Source: Aralia elata
Lineage: Eukaryota > Streptophyta > Magnoliopsida > Apiales > Araliaceae
Reading direction: 5' to 3'
Assembly: GCA_034770075.1 (NCBI GenBank)
Contig: CM068384.1
Coordinates: 94,018,720 to 94,082,719, forward strand
Length of the DNA: 64,000 nucleotides
This document shows, one piece after another, positions 21,407 to 33,800 of the stretch (positions within the stretch are counted from its first letter, which is position 1; the number at the start of each line of letters is the position of its first letter). The notes below the pieces were generated by a model that saw only the letters and a list, made by a program, of their open reading frames with translations, did no database searches and was not told where the DNA came from. A program made the position numbers and the translations under genes.

Positions 21407-24400
21407 TGTAACGATTGTAAATATTCGGATCCTTGTAATTCGGGTTTCCAAATATAATTGAATAAAATAAGAATTTGTATTGATGTTATGGTGTGCTATG
21501 TGATTTAAAGATCGATATTGACCTAATGAATGTGATATGTGATTATGTATATGTGTTGCGATTTCATAGATGAAATATAAATTTTTTGAGAAAAACGTCA
21601 AAAACACTATTCATAAAATGCAGAAAACGACTTTTTCGCTTTTCAAAATTTCGAATCACGAGATGTTATTTGTTCAAGGATGGGAGACGTAATCTCCAAT
21701 AAAATTGACGAAAGGAATTTCACGGTTTTAGCCTGCGTGATGAGTTAGAGGATTTAACTAGAACTAAATCAGGTAACCAAACGACTTCGGATGAGTAAGC
21801 CCTAAATGTTTATATAAGAGGGTAAAATGGACTTTTTGGTTAACTATAATAATTATAATAGTTAACTAAAAAGGGAAACTAGAAATTGAAACTAAGTTTC
21901 AAAGTAACCGAATCGGAAATGAGCTTAGTTATTAAGTTGGCTCGGTTAGGGTTCGGTGTTGCTCAACTAGGGTTGAGCTAGGGTTGATGATGGCTTGACT
22001 AGGATTGGCTAGGGTTGAGCCATGGCTCAAGCCATAAGGTTAAACCCTAAGACTTAAGCGCTAAGTAAGCTCAAATGAAATTTACCTTAAATGAAATGGA
22101 GATTAAAGCAAGTTTGTAATTCTTAAACCAAGTGAGGGGCATAAATGTCTAAAATGGCCAGCTATGTGAGGATTTAGGGGACAAGAAGATGAGTCATCTA
22201 GCACGACTCACCATAATTAGACCAAGCATTAATGAATGGTTCCCCCTTTAATCTATTAAACTATCCAAACAAAGCCTTAGTAATTATTAAGTCTCTAAAC
22301 CTTGATTAATTAACCTAACCAATGATGTGGGTTGACTTAAATGGTGGAGCAACTTGTCTAGGTTAAGTGAACTTAGACAATTAGCTTTTCATCCATTCAA
22401 AGAGCAAAGCAAGAAAAGCTAGTGAGAAAAGAGAGTAAAGCAAAAACAAAGAGCAAAGAAAGAAAGGAAAGAGAAAAATCAATAGAGATTGGGAGATATC
22501 ACCCAAGGAGGAGGATAAAGATCATATACTTGGATCATTAAGCAAGAGAAACAAAGAAAGGGCTAAGATTAAGAAGAAACAAGAAGGTAATAACCTAGTT
22601 CTTCAACTATTTCATTTTAAGCTTTAAAAGCTTTTTAGTTTATTTATGAAGTGCTTGTTGGTGGTTGTTGATTAATGATCAAAGGAGGATCATCGAGAGA
22701 TAAGGAAGTTGTCTTTATAAGAACCTTGTTAAAAGTTACCGGTAAATACCATGAAAGCGATAATGAAGTTAAAATCCTAAACCTATTGTAATGGATGGAA
22801 AATGCGATAGAGGATGTAAAACAAACCTAAAAGGTGGTGGTTATGTCGTATGATATAATCCACAAGTTTAATAGGAATAGTTCCTCGTAAAAAAGGAGAC
22901 AAATCCGCCATAACGAAGCTATGGCGAGAAATGTCCAAAAAGACGTTTTAAAACGTTAATAAGATCTAACTTCGTGCAGGGTGCAGAATTTTGGCCATAG
23001 TGTTCGAATGAGTCTAGGATCATAGGCTTGTCAAAGTGTATGAAAAATGGAATTCGTGGGCTTAAGAACGAGTCCAATCCGATGTCGGGTGAACAAGTTA
23101 CGCTATAATGAAAGTTAACGTTGAAAAATGTCGTTTATTGAAAAAGTCGTCCGTAACGAGACTTTTTGAGCTAATGTTTGAGGTTGCTATAAATCTTGGA
23201 AAACCATTCCGAAAATGTCAAGTTATAGTTAAGGTGGTATATTAGAAGTTCATTAAAGTGTTAGAAATCAATCGCTCGTCGAAGGCCTTAACTGTTTAAA
23301 AAGAAGGAAATTTTTTTTTGTTCAGACCTTCCCGTCGGGGCGGGAGTTTTTGCCTAGAATTCTCGCCGGGGCACACTTGGCAGAGAGTTGGCACCGGGGC
23401 GGGAAAACTTGGCCTTGTGGGGTGCGCCGGGGCGCGGATGCCCTGCACTAATTTTTCCGATTTTCTGACTTTTGTTCGATCAAGCGTAACTTTTGCATAC
23501 GAACTCTGATTTTAGTAATTCAAGATGTTTGAGAAAGCTAATGAAGAGACCTCAACTATTATTCGATGAGAATTAAAGATTGAGTGTCGGTAATAATTTT
23601 GAATAAAGCTTTAATCAAGGCTAATGAATAATCGGGGGGTCAAAAAGAGGTAAGTTCTTCAGAACGCCAAACCAACGAACCCCGCTATCTAAGATTCTTG
23701 AGTCTAATCATTAGATATTAAGAAATATAGTTTAATGTCAGTGTAAACCATAAATGGCGACCAATATGTGCCTAATTGGTATGTTTATGTGCATTGAATG
23801 TGTAGGACGTATAAAGGGCGATTAACGCTAAAGGTCTAGAGACTGCAAAGGCAAGTGTTCTAACCTTGTGCCATTTATTATGTGCAAGTTTTATATTCAT
23901 TTGATCATACTCTCATGAATAATTATAAGTATGTTATGATTACGTAATGTGCGTATATTATGAAAAGTTTTAACTTACAATGATATATATCAATCAAGTT
24001 TTGTTATGACTGTAAGTTCTAATATACTTGAGCTATTTTTCAAAGTTAGTCTAAGCCAATCATTCCGGCTAGACGCATGTTAAGCATTTTATTGATTTCA
24101 TTATAATCCTCTGAAATGTTATTAGTTTAAGTAGAGCTTTCCAACCAATTGCACTGGTTTGGATTCAAGTCTGAGAATGAACAACATAATATGGGGAATA
24201 TTTTAGTCAGACATTATCGACAAGGCTTCAAGTGCCAAAACAATAACGCAATGTCGTTTTCAGTATGTAGTGTTGATCAACGCAGGGCATAACGGACTAA
24301 TCACCCACCGTGCCTATAAGTTATGACGATTTCACAGTTGAATTACTGTTAAACCTTATCAAAAGAAAACAGAAGTTCTTGGTCTTTCGACCGCTCAGCA

Positions 24401-24869
24401 TGATAGTCAAGGTGTAAATTGGAATATTATTTGTTATTCAGAATTGTTTAGATTCCTTCACAACTATTGTTCGGTTGTTGAAGTATATGATAATGGAAAT
24501 ATTTAATTCTTCCTAATGATGTTACAGTTAATTGTTATCACTTGTTGAGCAATCAAATGCTCACCCTTGCTTGTAATTAAATGTTTCCAGCTAAGCCTGA
24601 ACGTGTCGAAAAGGATAAAGGGAAAGGAAAGTTGAACAAGTAGCGGCGTATTCGTGCTTTGTAATAGCTAAGTTTATTGTAAATAATACTTAAATGATAT
24701 TATGTATGAACTTTTAAAGGTCTTAGAACCTAGGAATTGTAAGACTATGTTTATAATAACTAGTAATTACCTTCATAGCGTTAATATTATTTAGATGTTT
24801 GTTGTGGATGAATAGTACTGTGGTGCACCGGATACGGGTTTGAAGGTACCCGGATTTAGGGGCGTCACA
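21407..24869 (+). mobile_element. Tekay-type solo LTR
   Basis: This is a 3463 bp solo LTR from TGTAACGATTG to TTAGGGGCGTCACA, with a perfect 5 bp duplication TTTTT at 21402-21406 and 24870-24874. Its ends and order of blocks match, in reverse, the minus LTRs at 25602 and 59371. No primer site or polypurine tract adjoins it. A TATATAAG at 21811-21818 is a plausible promoter, about 405 bp in. It holds a GC-rich cluster at 23331-23440. It arose by LTR-LTR recombination that removed the internal region. Confidence 0.88.
23331..23440. repeat. GC-rich motif cluster, solo LTR
   Basis: Four units of the type CGCCGGGGCG (for example 23331-23344 and 23424-23436) are separated by about 25-35 bp. Confidence 0.65.
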
Positions 24870-25114
24870 TTTTTTCGCTGTTTAATGCATTTGGATTCAC
24901 ACACACATAAAGGGTCTTGAGTAAGGTATGACTAATAGAATGTTAAGATTTTTAGGCCTTGCATATTTTTGATTTTTTCTAGGAGTTATCATTTGAAGAC
25001 AAAATTCGTTAAGGCCATGTTTAATTTCAAATTAATTCAATGCTTGTGTAGTTGGTTATTTGTTTTATTTTTATTGTTTTTGTTTGGGTTTTGCTTGAGG
25101 ACAAGCAAATATTT

Positions 25115-25129
25115 AAGTTTGAGGATATT
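25115..25129 (+). other. Polypurine tract of Tat-like element
   Basis: AAGTTTGAGGATATT sits directly before the LTR start TGATGAGTG. A preceding GCTTGAGGACAAGCAA is the usual neighbour of this tract in such elements. Confidence 0.6.
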
Positions 25130-25601
25130 TGATGAGTGAAAAATATATCTACGAATCAGACAGTTTTGGACTTAATATTTTGCTATCTTTAAGTGATTTT
25201 AGTGCATTTTATTTGTTTTTTATGTTATTTTGTAAGAAAATGCAAAGGAAGGGCGAATCTGGAATTTTTTATAGAAGCAGCGGTATTTTGGTAATTATGA
25301 CAAAGTTGAGCACTGGGGCATTCAAATTGAGCGTTGGGGCTTTCAATGGCAGAATTATGACGGGCTAGTTTTGCAGTTGGGTCGAATTTTGGTGATTCCT
25401 AGAAGGGTTTGGATACTAGTAAGTCGAATTTTTGCATGAGAATTAATAGTAGTTTTGAAAAAAGACTTGTATTATAGTAGTTTATTAAAATTTGGATACT
25501 ATGCATGTAATTTTAATTAGGATTGTAATTCTATTAGTGTTAGGAAAAATAAACTCAAATAAATATTCTTATTTTGGGATTGTAAAGGGGATGGGGGAAA
25601 A
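25130..25601 (+). repeat. 3' LTR of Tat-like element, truncated
   Basis: The first 472 bp of the LTR closely match 18940-19410. It is cut by the LTR starting at 25602. GAGCRYTGGGGC units lie at 25308-25340. Confidence 0.8.
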
Positions 25602-26414
25602 TGTAACGTCCCCAAATCCGAGTCTACCTTCAAACCCAGGTTCGATGCGTCACAATACTATTCATTCAACATAAACACCCATATAATCTTAAGACATAAG
25701 TGTAATTTAAATATATTACAATATGTCACCTTCTAATTCCAGGTTCTAAGACATTTATATCTTCATAACATAGAAATAATGAATATTACATCAATACATT
25801 TGTGACTTATATCTGTCACAACAACATACATATAATTTAACATGTACTTCTTTAAATCAAATACTTGATCTTTCCGTTAATCTTCACCTAGTTCCTCGGT
25901 TCACTCTAGCTTTGCTGAAAATATTTTATTTAAAACAAGGGCGAACATTCAATTGTTCAGCAAGTCAAAGCAGTTGAATAAATAATCAACAACAAAATGA
26001 ATATCAACATATTCTTTGGAAACTTTAACAACTGAACAATAGTTGTGAAGTAGCTTCGATTAAATAGGAACAACAATGTCCTTTCGTTCAACATATTTGA
26101 AACGAGATATTAACCAATCCTCAAGACTTTACTCTTTTTTCTTACTAACATCAGAATCCGCACTAATGATACTTAGTTTGGATTAGCTGTACTTAACCTC
26201 ATTAAATTTTCAATAATTCTATAACTCACTTCTACATTTTGTCTAGCCGAAAACAAATGGCATTGACATTCTTCTTAAACAGCTCATAAATATCAAAAAT
26301 TAAATAACTTAAACAGTTTAACAACAAAACAGTTCATCTCTAACAACACATAAGTGCAGATATTGGCACATAGCACAACAATAGCTAAACATATTGTACA
26401 AACATAATACATTT

Positions 26415-28102
26415 TTTTTTGCTAAATTAATTTGTATATAAATTGCAAAAAAAAACAGATAATGCAATGAAAGATCAAAACATTAACCTCTACTCCCATG
26501 AGAATAAAAGCACCTAGTTAAATCTAGGAAACAAAATCCTAACCTATACATTCCAAGGCTAGGATTAAAAGTACAACCAACAAGCTTAAAGCCCAATCCG
26601 AGCCCATTAGCCTATCCGAATGGCAAAGGCAATAGACCCAAATCCTAAAAGGCCCATCCGACCGAAGGAAACACCCCACGTGAGCATCCAACCAAATCAT
26701 CATTCCACAAGTCCACGCGATCTTTCAAAGAAATCAGCTGAATTGAAACAGCTGCCACCAAAGCAGGCCTATTGATATAATAACATTCAGATTTTAAAAA
26801 AGGTGGGACCCAACTATCGGTAAACACAGAATCACGGGGACAATAGAGCATCAACCCCAAGGAGACCTCGTGAACTGCAGTCATCAGATTCCGACTCCCA
26901 AGAAGTTCGGCGAAGTAACGACCGAAAAACCAGAAAACCAAATAGCGCGTAGGGGAGCCCAAACCATCAACCACGGTCAAATCGATTCTAGCCATGCCCC
27001 AGCCAAGAATAAGACATGAACCAGATCGAAAAACCACGGTCAACACCACAAATTCCGATAAGATAAACCAGAATCTGCAGAAAACCATATCCTCGACCCA
27101 TGGAACCACCAAATCGACCAATTAAATTCGGCCAATCAAAGCAAGCACCAAGAATCAAAACAAGGAAAATTAGAGGAAAATGAAATCCGGTGAAAAGCAC
27201 TGTTAATAAATCCATTACACAAACATATTTAAAGGAAAGAACTCCAAACCAATCTAACTAAATGATTATCACGAAGCTCAAATTAAATTGATTGCAAAAC
27301 CCAGCCATGGCCACAGTACCATCAAAAACATCCAGATATGAACAATTAAAAAAAACCAATTAGGCAAAAAAGCCAGATCGGAAATCACACAGAAACCTAG
27401 ATCCGGTTCTAGATCTAGTTAATGAAGAAGATTAGCAAAACCCCATTACACCAGATCTGAACATATCATTTCCAAATCAGCCAAATAGATCGTCAGAACT
27501 GAAATGGAGAAGGACCACCAAATCTGAAACAAACCCTGGTGCAAATCCCTAACCCCAGCCGCACATCCAGATCCGAGACTCCAAAGCCTTAACCCCAAAC
27601 AACCCCAACTGCAGATCATAACTCCAAGGTCCAAACCCACTCAAATTAGTACCCCTACTAATCATCACAAAGAAACCCCACACACAATCTAAAGCCCCCG
27701 GACTTTGCCATCATAGATCGAAAAAAGTGATTTTCAAGTAGGATCCCATTCAGTCGACGACAAGACATGAATCAGATCCAAGCATGATAAAATGGGAAAA
27801 GAGGAAGAAGGAGAAATGGTGGGCCGAAGAGGAGGAGAAGGGAGGGAGGAGAACCGGGTGGGCCAAATGAAAGGAAGGAAGGCGGGGGAGCTATTGCCAT
27901 CTCTACACAGCAAATCCCAAATCAACCCAAAAACATCCAGATCAGATCCGTTAAACGGGTGGGCCGCAGGAAGTACGGGGTAATCTGGGTACTAGGAAGA
28001 GATTGGACGATAGAAGAGAGGAAGTGGTGGGGAGAGAGGGGGTTTCCTAGAGAGAAAGAAGAGAAAGAAGAGCTTCTCTCTCTACCCTGTTTGGAATCCT
28101 CC
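26415..28102 (-). mobile_element. Poly(A) retroposon (LINE/SINE-like), non-coding
   Basis: The insert is flanked by a 16 bp duplication CAAACATAATACATTT at 26399-26414 and 28103-28118. It ends on the minus strand in a poly(A) run (T-run at 26412-26420), with ACAAATTAATTTAGC just before it. These are marks of target-primed reverse transcription as in L1-type LINEs. The 5' side on the minus strand is pyrimidine-rich (CTCTCTCCCCACC). No endonuclease or reverse transcriptase motif is visible. The longest frame (26645-27121, minus, 158 codons) is tryptophan- and phenylalanine-rich, and I do not recognise it. It could be an internally deleted LINE or a retrocopy of a non-coding transcript. Confidence 0.65.
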
Positions 28103-28124
28103 CAAACATAATACATTTGCACAT

Positions 28125-28573
28125 AGGACTGAACAAAAAACGGGTATAATCGAAAAATCGAACCGAATCGAATTTTTTTAACTAAATTTTTTCGGTTATT
28201 CGGTTATTTTTGAAATTCGGTTATATCCGATTTAATATACGGTTTTCGAGTTCGGGTTTGGTTTTAAAATTTTTGTTATTCGGTTAACCGAATAACCGAA
28301 TAAGAAAAAAAAATAAAATAAAAATATTTATTGATAAAATTTTGTGATTAGAAACTCTTGTATTGGAAATTTGAAATGACTTTTCTTTGTTGGAGAAATA
28401 TAGACCTTAATTTTGGTTATTATCCTAATAACCGAATAGTAAATTCGGTTATTCGGTTATTCGGTTACTGTGTAATTCGGCTACTTATTCGGATATTAAA
28501 AATACATTAATTTTGATTTTCGGTTATAACCGAATAGCTTATTCGGTTCGGTTATAAGCGAATGATCAGTCCT
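28125..28573. mobile_element. MITE with TIRs and 10 bp duplication, Mutator-like
   Basis: This 449 bp element has terminal inverted repeats AGGACTGA...TCAGTCCT, flanked by a perfect 10 bp duplication ATTTGCACAT (28115-28124 and 28574-28583). The interior is dominated by CGGTTAT / ATAACCG repeats that pair with each other. It has no ORF. A 9-11 bp duplication suggests a Mutator-like transposase; 8 bp would have suggested hAT. It sits on the edge of the retroposon's own target duplication. Confidence 0.75.
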
Positions 28574-29370
28574 ATTTGCACATAGATAGAAAACTTGTAG
28601 AGAATAATTATATGAGTAAGTTTAGAAAACTTGCCTTTTACGCGATTTACCATAATGTTATCCAATTGCTCTTCAAATGACCTATATATATCATAAGGTC
28701 GAACATACCAATTAGTCATATATAGACTTCGTTTATTGGTTTATGTTATCATTATTTTCATTTCATATTGTTCGCCCTTTATAGTTTAGTTAATGCGATC
28801 AATCTTCAAAACACCTATCGGCATTACGGCGTTCGGGAACGTCACGACTCTCATATCAACCCTCCCTCTTGGTTTCATTAACTCATGCATAACTTACAAA
28901 TGTCCGTTTCATTAGATTCGGAACACTTTTCAAGTTCATTATCATTGGATTTGGTGTTTCGACGTTCGTACGTCGCACGCCCGACTTGCCTAACTCGAAC
29001 GCCCAAACGACATGCCATTGTGTACAATTGATATGTCCAATTCATCTACCATTCCTTGGCTTACCTTCCGCTAGATCATATTTCCAAAGTTCAATGTTTA
29101 GAATTCGGAAATACTTGACAAACATGGCTTGGCGTCATGGCGTTCTAAAAGAATCGCCACGCCTCGTGCCCGATTACACAACAGTCATAAAGAGGCTTAA
29201 TTTCGAAACTGATCCTGATTTTAACTCTCGATTATTATTAAATGAAAGTTGTAGGTCTACTTCTTAGCTTTCCGGATCATCTTGAATCATCTCAATCGGA
29301 GTTCGTACGAAAGAGATATGCCTAGATTACTAAAGGACATCGAAGCTGATTTTACCTTAACTCTTGACTA

Positions 29371-29460
29371 GCGCCTAGGCTCCCAAAACTATACCTTTGG
29401 GCAACACCTAAGCGCCCAGACATAGGGGTTCGACATCTAGCCAGTGCCTAGGCACTTGGC
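29371..29460. repeat. GC-rich motif cluster in minus LTR
   Basis: Units are GCGCCTAGGC (29371-29380), AAGCGCCCAG (about 29410) and GTGCCTAGGCAC (about 29444), the last a perfect palindrome. Confidence 0.55.
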
Positions 29461-29995
29461 TAAGCAACCCAAATTCAATTATTTGTAATTTTGTCATACC
29501 TACTACACCGCTTCATAATTTCATCATCCGATATTGGAATGAGTCCGTTCTTGAGTTATTCTCTAGCTTGTAACACCTTCTACAACTTTTTCTGGACGGA
29601 ATAATTTTTCTAACTTCCTAACAAGCCTAAAAATTGGCTAAAAAGTCTTTCGTGAACTAGTTTTTCATTAAATGACGTTTTTCAACGTCAGACTTTCAAA
29701 TTAACGTAACTTGCTTATCCGAAGTCAGATTGAGCTTGCTCTTGAGCCTACGACTCACTTTTACTTTGTTCTACAAAACCCCCATAAAATTGGACTTTTT
29801 TGAAAATATTATTTAACCGCTAACTTAGCTCGAATGTCATACCAAGTTAGGGTTTTCGTCTTATGACGTCTTTTACGGAAAATTTTGCTATGACTTCGCT
29901 ATGGCGTATATTTCCTCCGTTCTACTTCGAACATCTTAACAGCTTACTTATCTATGATTTCATCTTTTTAGAATCCTACAAAAACACACAGACAA

Positions 29996-31925
29996 TATAA
30001 CGAACGAGATTTTTATATTTGATCTTTAAATATTTATTGAATTAAATAAATATTTGTGTTGATTTATTTATTGAGTTAAATAAGTATTTGATGAAATTGT
30101 TGTAGATTAATTAAATGTGTTACGTTGATTAAATTAATGTGAAATAATTTTATAGTGCAAAGTGTGAATTTAATTGGGATAATTAAATTAAATGAGTTGT
30201 TTAATAGTTGTGATGTTGTTCTAATTAATTTAATAATTAATTAGAGATTTATTGATTTGTCATAATTAAATAAATGAGAATTTAATTATGTGATAATTTG
30301 ATTTAATGAGTAGTAGTGGCCTTTATTTAATTGAAATTAAATAATATAATTTGATTAATTAAAGTGTGACAAATAAACTATATAATAAACAAGTTAATTA
30401 AAATAAACTAAAAAGGAGTTTTTAAGTGACAAACCAAACATGACCTTAAGAACATGGGAGCAGTTAAAGCCATTGTGTGCTTAACTGACACCCATGTACT
30501 TATCAATTATTTTATACGTATAGTTATAATAGCTTATTATCAGTATTATTATTTTCCTAAGTCTAAAGTTAGAGAATATAGAGAGAAAAAGAGAGAAAAA
30601 CTTGTGAGATTTTAAGGTTGAAGGAGTTTGGAGAATTAGAGAGCTTTCTTTCATCTTCTAACAATCTAAACAACTTATCAAAGGTAATCTCTTGATTCAA
30701 AACTTTAAATTTATGTTTTTAAATTTTCTCCATGAACGTATATTTTAAGTTTTTTGTTAATTAAGTTTCATGAGTAAATTGTTAAAAATTACTTGTAATC
30801 ATTAATATGCATGTACGAATCACTATATGATGTTTATAAACTGTTTTGGTTGAATTAATCCATGAATCTATGTTTAAAAATAGAGTTTTGAATTTATAGT
30901 GAAAAGTATACGAATATGACTTATATGTATAAAAATTGATGCTTAATTTTTATGTTAATCTGTAAATTAATGATTGATTGTGTTTATATGTTAAGAAACG
31001 AAAAGAATGCAAGTTTAATGGACTGATTTGGTGTATTAACGAATCTATTATGAGTAATCTCGTTAAATTTGAAGAAACTTTGATGAAATGGCAAAAACCT
31101 TAATTTTAGTTCTTAAATTCATGGTTTATGTGATTTATAATGTTAGAATCATGCTAGAAGGGTTGGGTAATGATTATATATCAATTATAGTGATTGGGTA
31201 TGCTTAAATTGTTATTATATGAACAAAGAAATTGGAAGTTTATGGCCCTGCTTTGTGTTCTTCGCGAACTGAGGAACTGATTCTGCATCGCGGCGCCGCA
31301 GCGCCGGTGCATAGTGTAATCTTGGCGCCGCAGTGTCGGTCCAGGGTTCTATAGGTCCGGGTCAGGCCAGTGCCGCAGAGCCGGCTCAAGGCCAAATCCT
31401 GGCACCGCAGCGCCGTTCCGGGTCAGAACCAGGTCGGGTCTGGTCAGCCAGGTCAGGTCGAGTCAAAAACCCAGAAAATAAAAATTTTCCAGATTTTGTA
31501 ATAAAATAATTTCACATATATGATGCAACATGATAAGTATGTAAAAGAATAACAATAGTTTAAGAGTGTGGGTTTAAGTTATGTTTTCGGAAGTGATCAA
31601 TCGTTTAATAAAGGAAGTAATTAGTTGAGCTATGAATATTAATTGTTCAATGTGACTTGAATGTATAGGTCACTCAAAGAGGAAATAGATAATATTAATT
31701 GTAGCAGACGTGTCAGGCAAGTATCTTATCCTTAACTTATTATTATTACGCAAGTTTTCTATCCCTGACTTGTTATCATTATGCAAAGTTCTATAACTCT
31801 AATTTCATTGAGCAAGTTCACAAATCCTGTTCTTATATGGAGCAAGTTTTTTACTCTTGTTTATTCAAGTTTATAACTCCGAATGAGACGTTCTAATTTC
31901 TTTGAAGTAATACCTCAGTTAGAGT
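29996..31925 (+). mobile_element. Tekay-type LTR, 3'-truncated
   Basis: It begins TATAACGAACGAGA, a decayed form of the LTR start TGTAACGACCGAGA, after flank GACAA. Blocks match 1371-2300 in order and the LTR at 43801 onward. It ends near 31925 where another LTR of the family begins out of phase, so the last third of the LTR is missing. A GC-rich cluster lies at 31288-31421. No ORF is present. Confidence 0.68.
31288..31421. repeat. GC-rich motif cluster
   Basis: Four units near GGCGCCGCAGCGCCGG, spaced about 35 bp, within AT-rich LTR. Confidence 0.7.
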
Positions 31926-32291
31926 TTGTGAAAGAGGTAGAGAGAAGAAATTCTCTGTGAGTTGAGAGCCAAGGTCTGAAAATTGAAGTAGGAAGAGGAA
32001 GGATAATCAGGCTATCCTAATCATCTAAGTCTAAAGAGGAATTAAAGGTAAGCAATTTATTTCTAAAAGTTCTTGGTTTTCTATTTCTCTGAAATTGGTT
32101 TTGTTGATAAGCTAGTTGAGAAATCTGTTATAGATGTTCTTGAGTATGTGTAATTCGTTTTATGTTGTTGTAATTGAGTTTTCAGTAAGTCGAATATGTG
32201 GGAACATGTTAAACAAGAGTAAGTTGGGTTTTGTCGGTATATGTTCACCATGCTTTGTTTTGAAGGCAAAAAAAATTATGATTAGTTCATA
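31926..32291 (+). mobile_element. Tekay-type 5' LTR, first piece
   Basis: This is homologous to 30580-30953 of the neighbouring LTR and, from 32150, nearly identical to 57741-57884. It breaks at 32291, where the minus element 32292-43800 is inserted, and continues at 43801. Confidence 0.7.
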
Positions 32292-33419
32292 TGTGACACC
32301 CCCAAATCCGGGTTTCTTAACCTCGAATTCGGTGTTCATGATACTCAACAACAAACATACTTTCTAACTAAATGCGGAATAATAATCATACAATGTCTAT
32401 CGAAATAGTAATAACGTCTTACAATCATGGTCCCAAGGTTCTTTAACCTTAACTTAAAAACATATCCTTAATACAATAAGAGTTCACATAACCAAATAAC
32501 ATTTTTAGATAACTAATACATAAGCCCTATCAGGCAACTATTCTTGCACCTTCCCTTTTCCTTTGTCCCCTTTTGACGTTTCTGCCTTAGCTGAAATAAA
32601 AATCATGATATAGCAAGGGTAAGCAACTAGTTTGCTTAGCAAGTTTACACACAAGGGAGATATATCATGAATAGAAGGAAGTTTCGCTTTCAATGTTCAA
32701 CGACAGTATGAAATTTGAATAAACATGAATTAATAGTCAACAATTGAATATTCGAATAATTGAATGACAATTACTGAGTGGTTGGAAATAACTACAGACA
32801 TTTGCCAAGGTTCTCAGCATTTAAACTGGACCTCTTAAAAAGTTTTGGTAATCAAGGGGATCAGCCTTTCATACCCCGTGATTTATACATAAACACTTAA
32901 TAAACCAGCATTGATATCATGCCTTAATCAAATTTATCCTTTTCTCAGCCAAGAGTTCTTACTATAGCAAATTAATAAGAACAACTTTTAAAATACATTT
33001 GATTTCACAAATTTAGACATGCTTGATCTAGCTGATACAAATAGCATAGATTTATCTCATAAACAGTTCATGCTTGAAAGAACTTTAATCTAATTCACAA
33101 TTCAATAACAATAGAATATGAATTCAATTGCACAAGGTGCGAATCTCAATAACCAGTATAGATGTGAATAATCAACAATAATTATTCACTAACATGCTTC
33201 AAAAATCATAACTCGAGTTTGAGTTAGGGAACTTGCATGTCTGCTCAGCTACAAATAATCTAGCTTTAACTAATTGGCCTTGAAGAACCTAACATTGATA
33301 ATGTCGATCTATCAATTAGTACTGCGTAGTTGTATATCGACACGCTTACTTATGCTATTTATTTAACAATTAAGCCAATCACATAGCACACATAAGCAAA
33401 TAGACTATCGTAAATCCTA

Positions 33420-33800
33420 CAAGACACTTAATATTATCAATCCTGATAATATTTAATTCACCTCTTGGTATTATTAGTCCACTAATAACACTTTTATTCG
33501 TTTACTACTAATGTTATTAACATCTTAATTAAATTATTTTAATCATCCAATAATACTTTAATCTAATATTATTAATCTTTTAATAATATTTTAATTCTCA
33601 TATCATTAATAATATTTTAATCTAATATTATTAGCCATTTTAATAATATCTTAATCATTTATTAATGCTTAAAATAAATATTATTACCCATTCAATAATA
33701 TTTCCATAAAGTTTTAATCTTAATATTTCTTTGTTTACTTAAAAATATCGAATTCTTATATTACAAATATCATAGTAATATTTTAATAAGTTATTAGGCG
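33420..33800. repeat. AT-rich TAATATT repeat tract
   Basis: Irregular repeats of ATTATTAATATTTTAAT type lie inside the LTR. They are duplicated at about 41660-42010 in the other LTR with small indels. Confidence 0.6.

Larger units (their letters stand above)
18940..25601 (+). mobile_element. Tat/Athila-like LTR element without coding capacity
   Basis: The 5' LTR is 18940-20311, followed by a tRNA-Asp primer site and non-coding internal DNA (20312-21406 and 24870-25129, about 1.35 kb together). A polypurine tract and the start of a 3' LTR (25130-25601, cut by another LTR) follow. The internal region has no gag or pol motif in any frame. The tRNA-Asp primer and LTR start TGATGAGTG are usual for Tat/Athila-type elements. 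Too small to be autonomous, it resembles a LARD-like derivative mobilised in trans. It is inserted in the DUF7745 relic; its left flank is GTCGG, and its right end is not visible. Confidence 0.72.
25602..29995 (-). mobile_element. Tekay-type LTR (minus), interrupted by retroposon and MITE
   Basis: The left end TGTAACGTCCCCAAATCCG is the LTR terminus in reverse. Following blocks (AGCTTTGCTGAAAAT, AAACTTGCC...CGCGATTTACC, GCTATGACTTCGCTATGGCG) match the solo LTR 21407-24869 in reverse order. Own sequence is 25602-26414, 28119-28124 and 28574-29995, about 2.2 kb. It stops at 29995, where a plus-strand LTR begins, so about 1.3 kb of its U3 side is missing here. The frame 28986-29267 lies inside it and is not a gene. 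GC-rich units lie at 29371-29460. Confidence 0.72.

Noticed and set aside
26645..27215. 158-codon minus ORF in the retroposon as a protein gene
   Set aside because: No known motif, odd composition, overlapping frames and no similarity I recognise to LINE ORF1 or ORF2.
28125..28573. CGGTTAT repeats as a satellite or telomere-like array
   Set aside because: Defined inverted ends and a 10 bp duplication make it a transposable element.
28986..29267. 93-codon plus-strand ORF as a host gene
   Set aside because: It lies within sequence that matches Tekay-type LTRs in reverse, with no domain.
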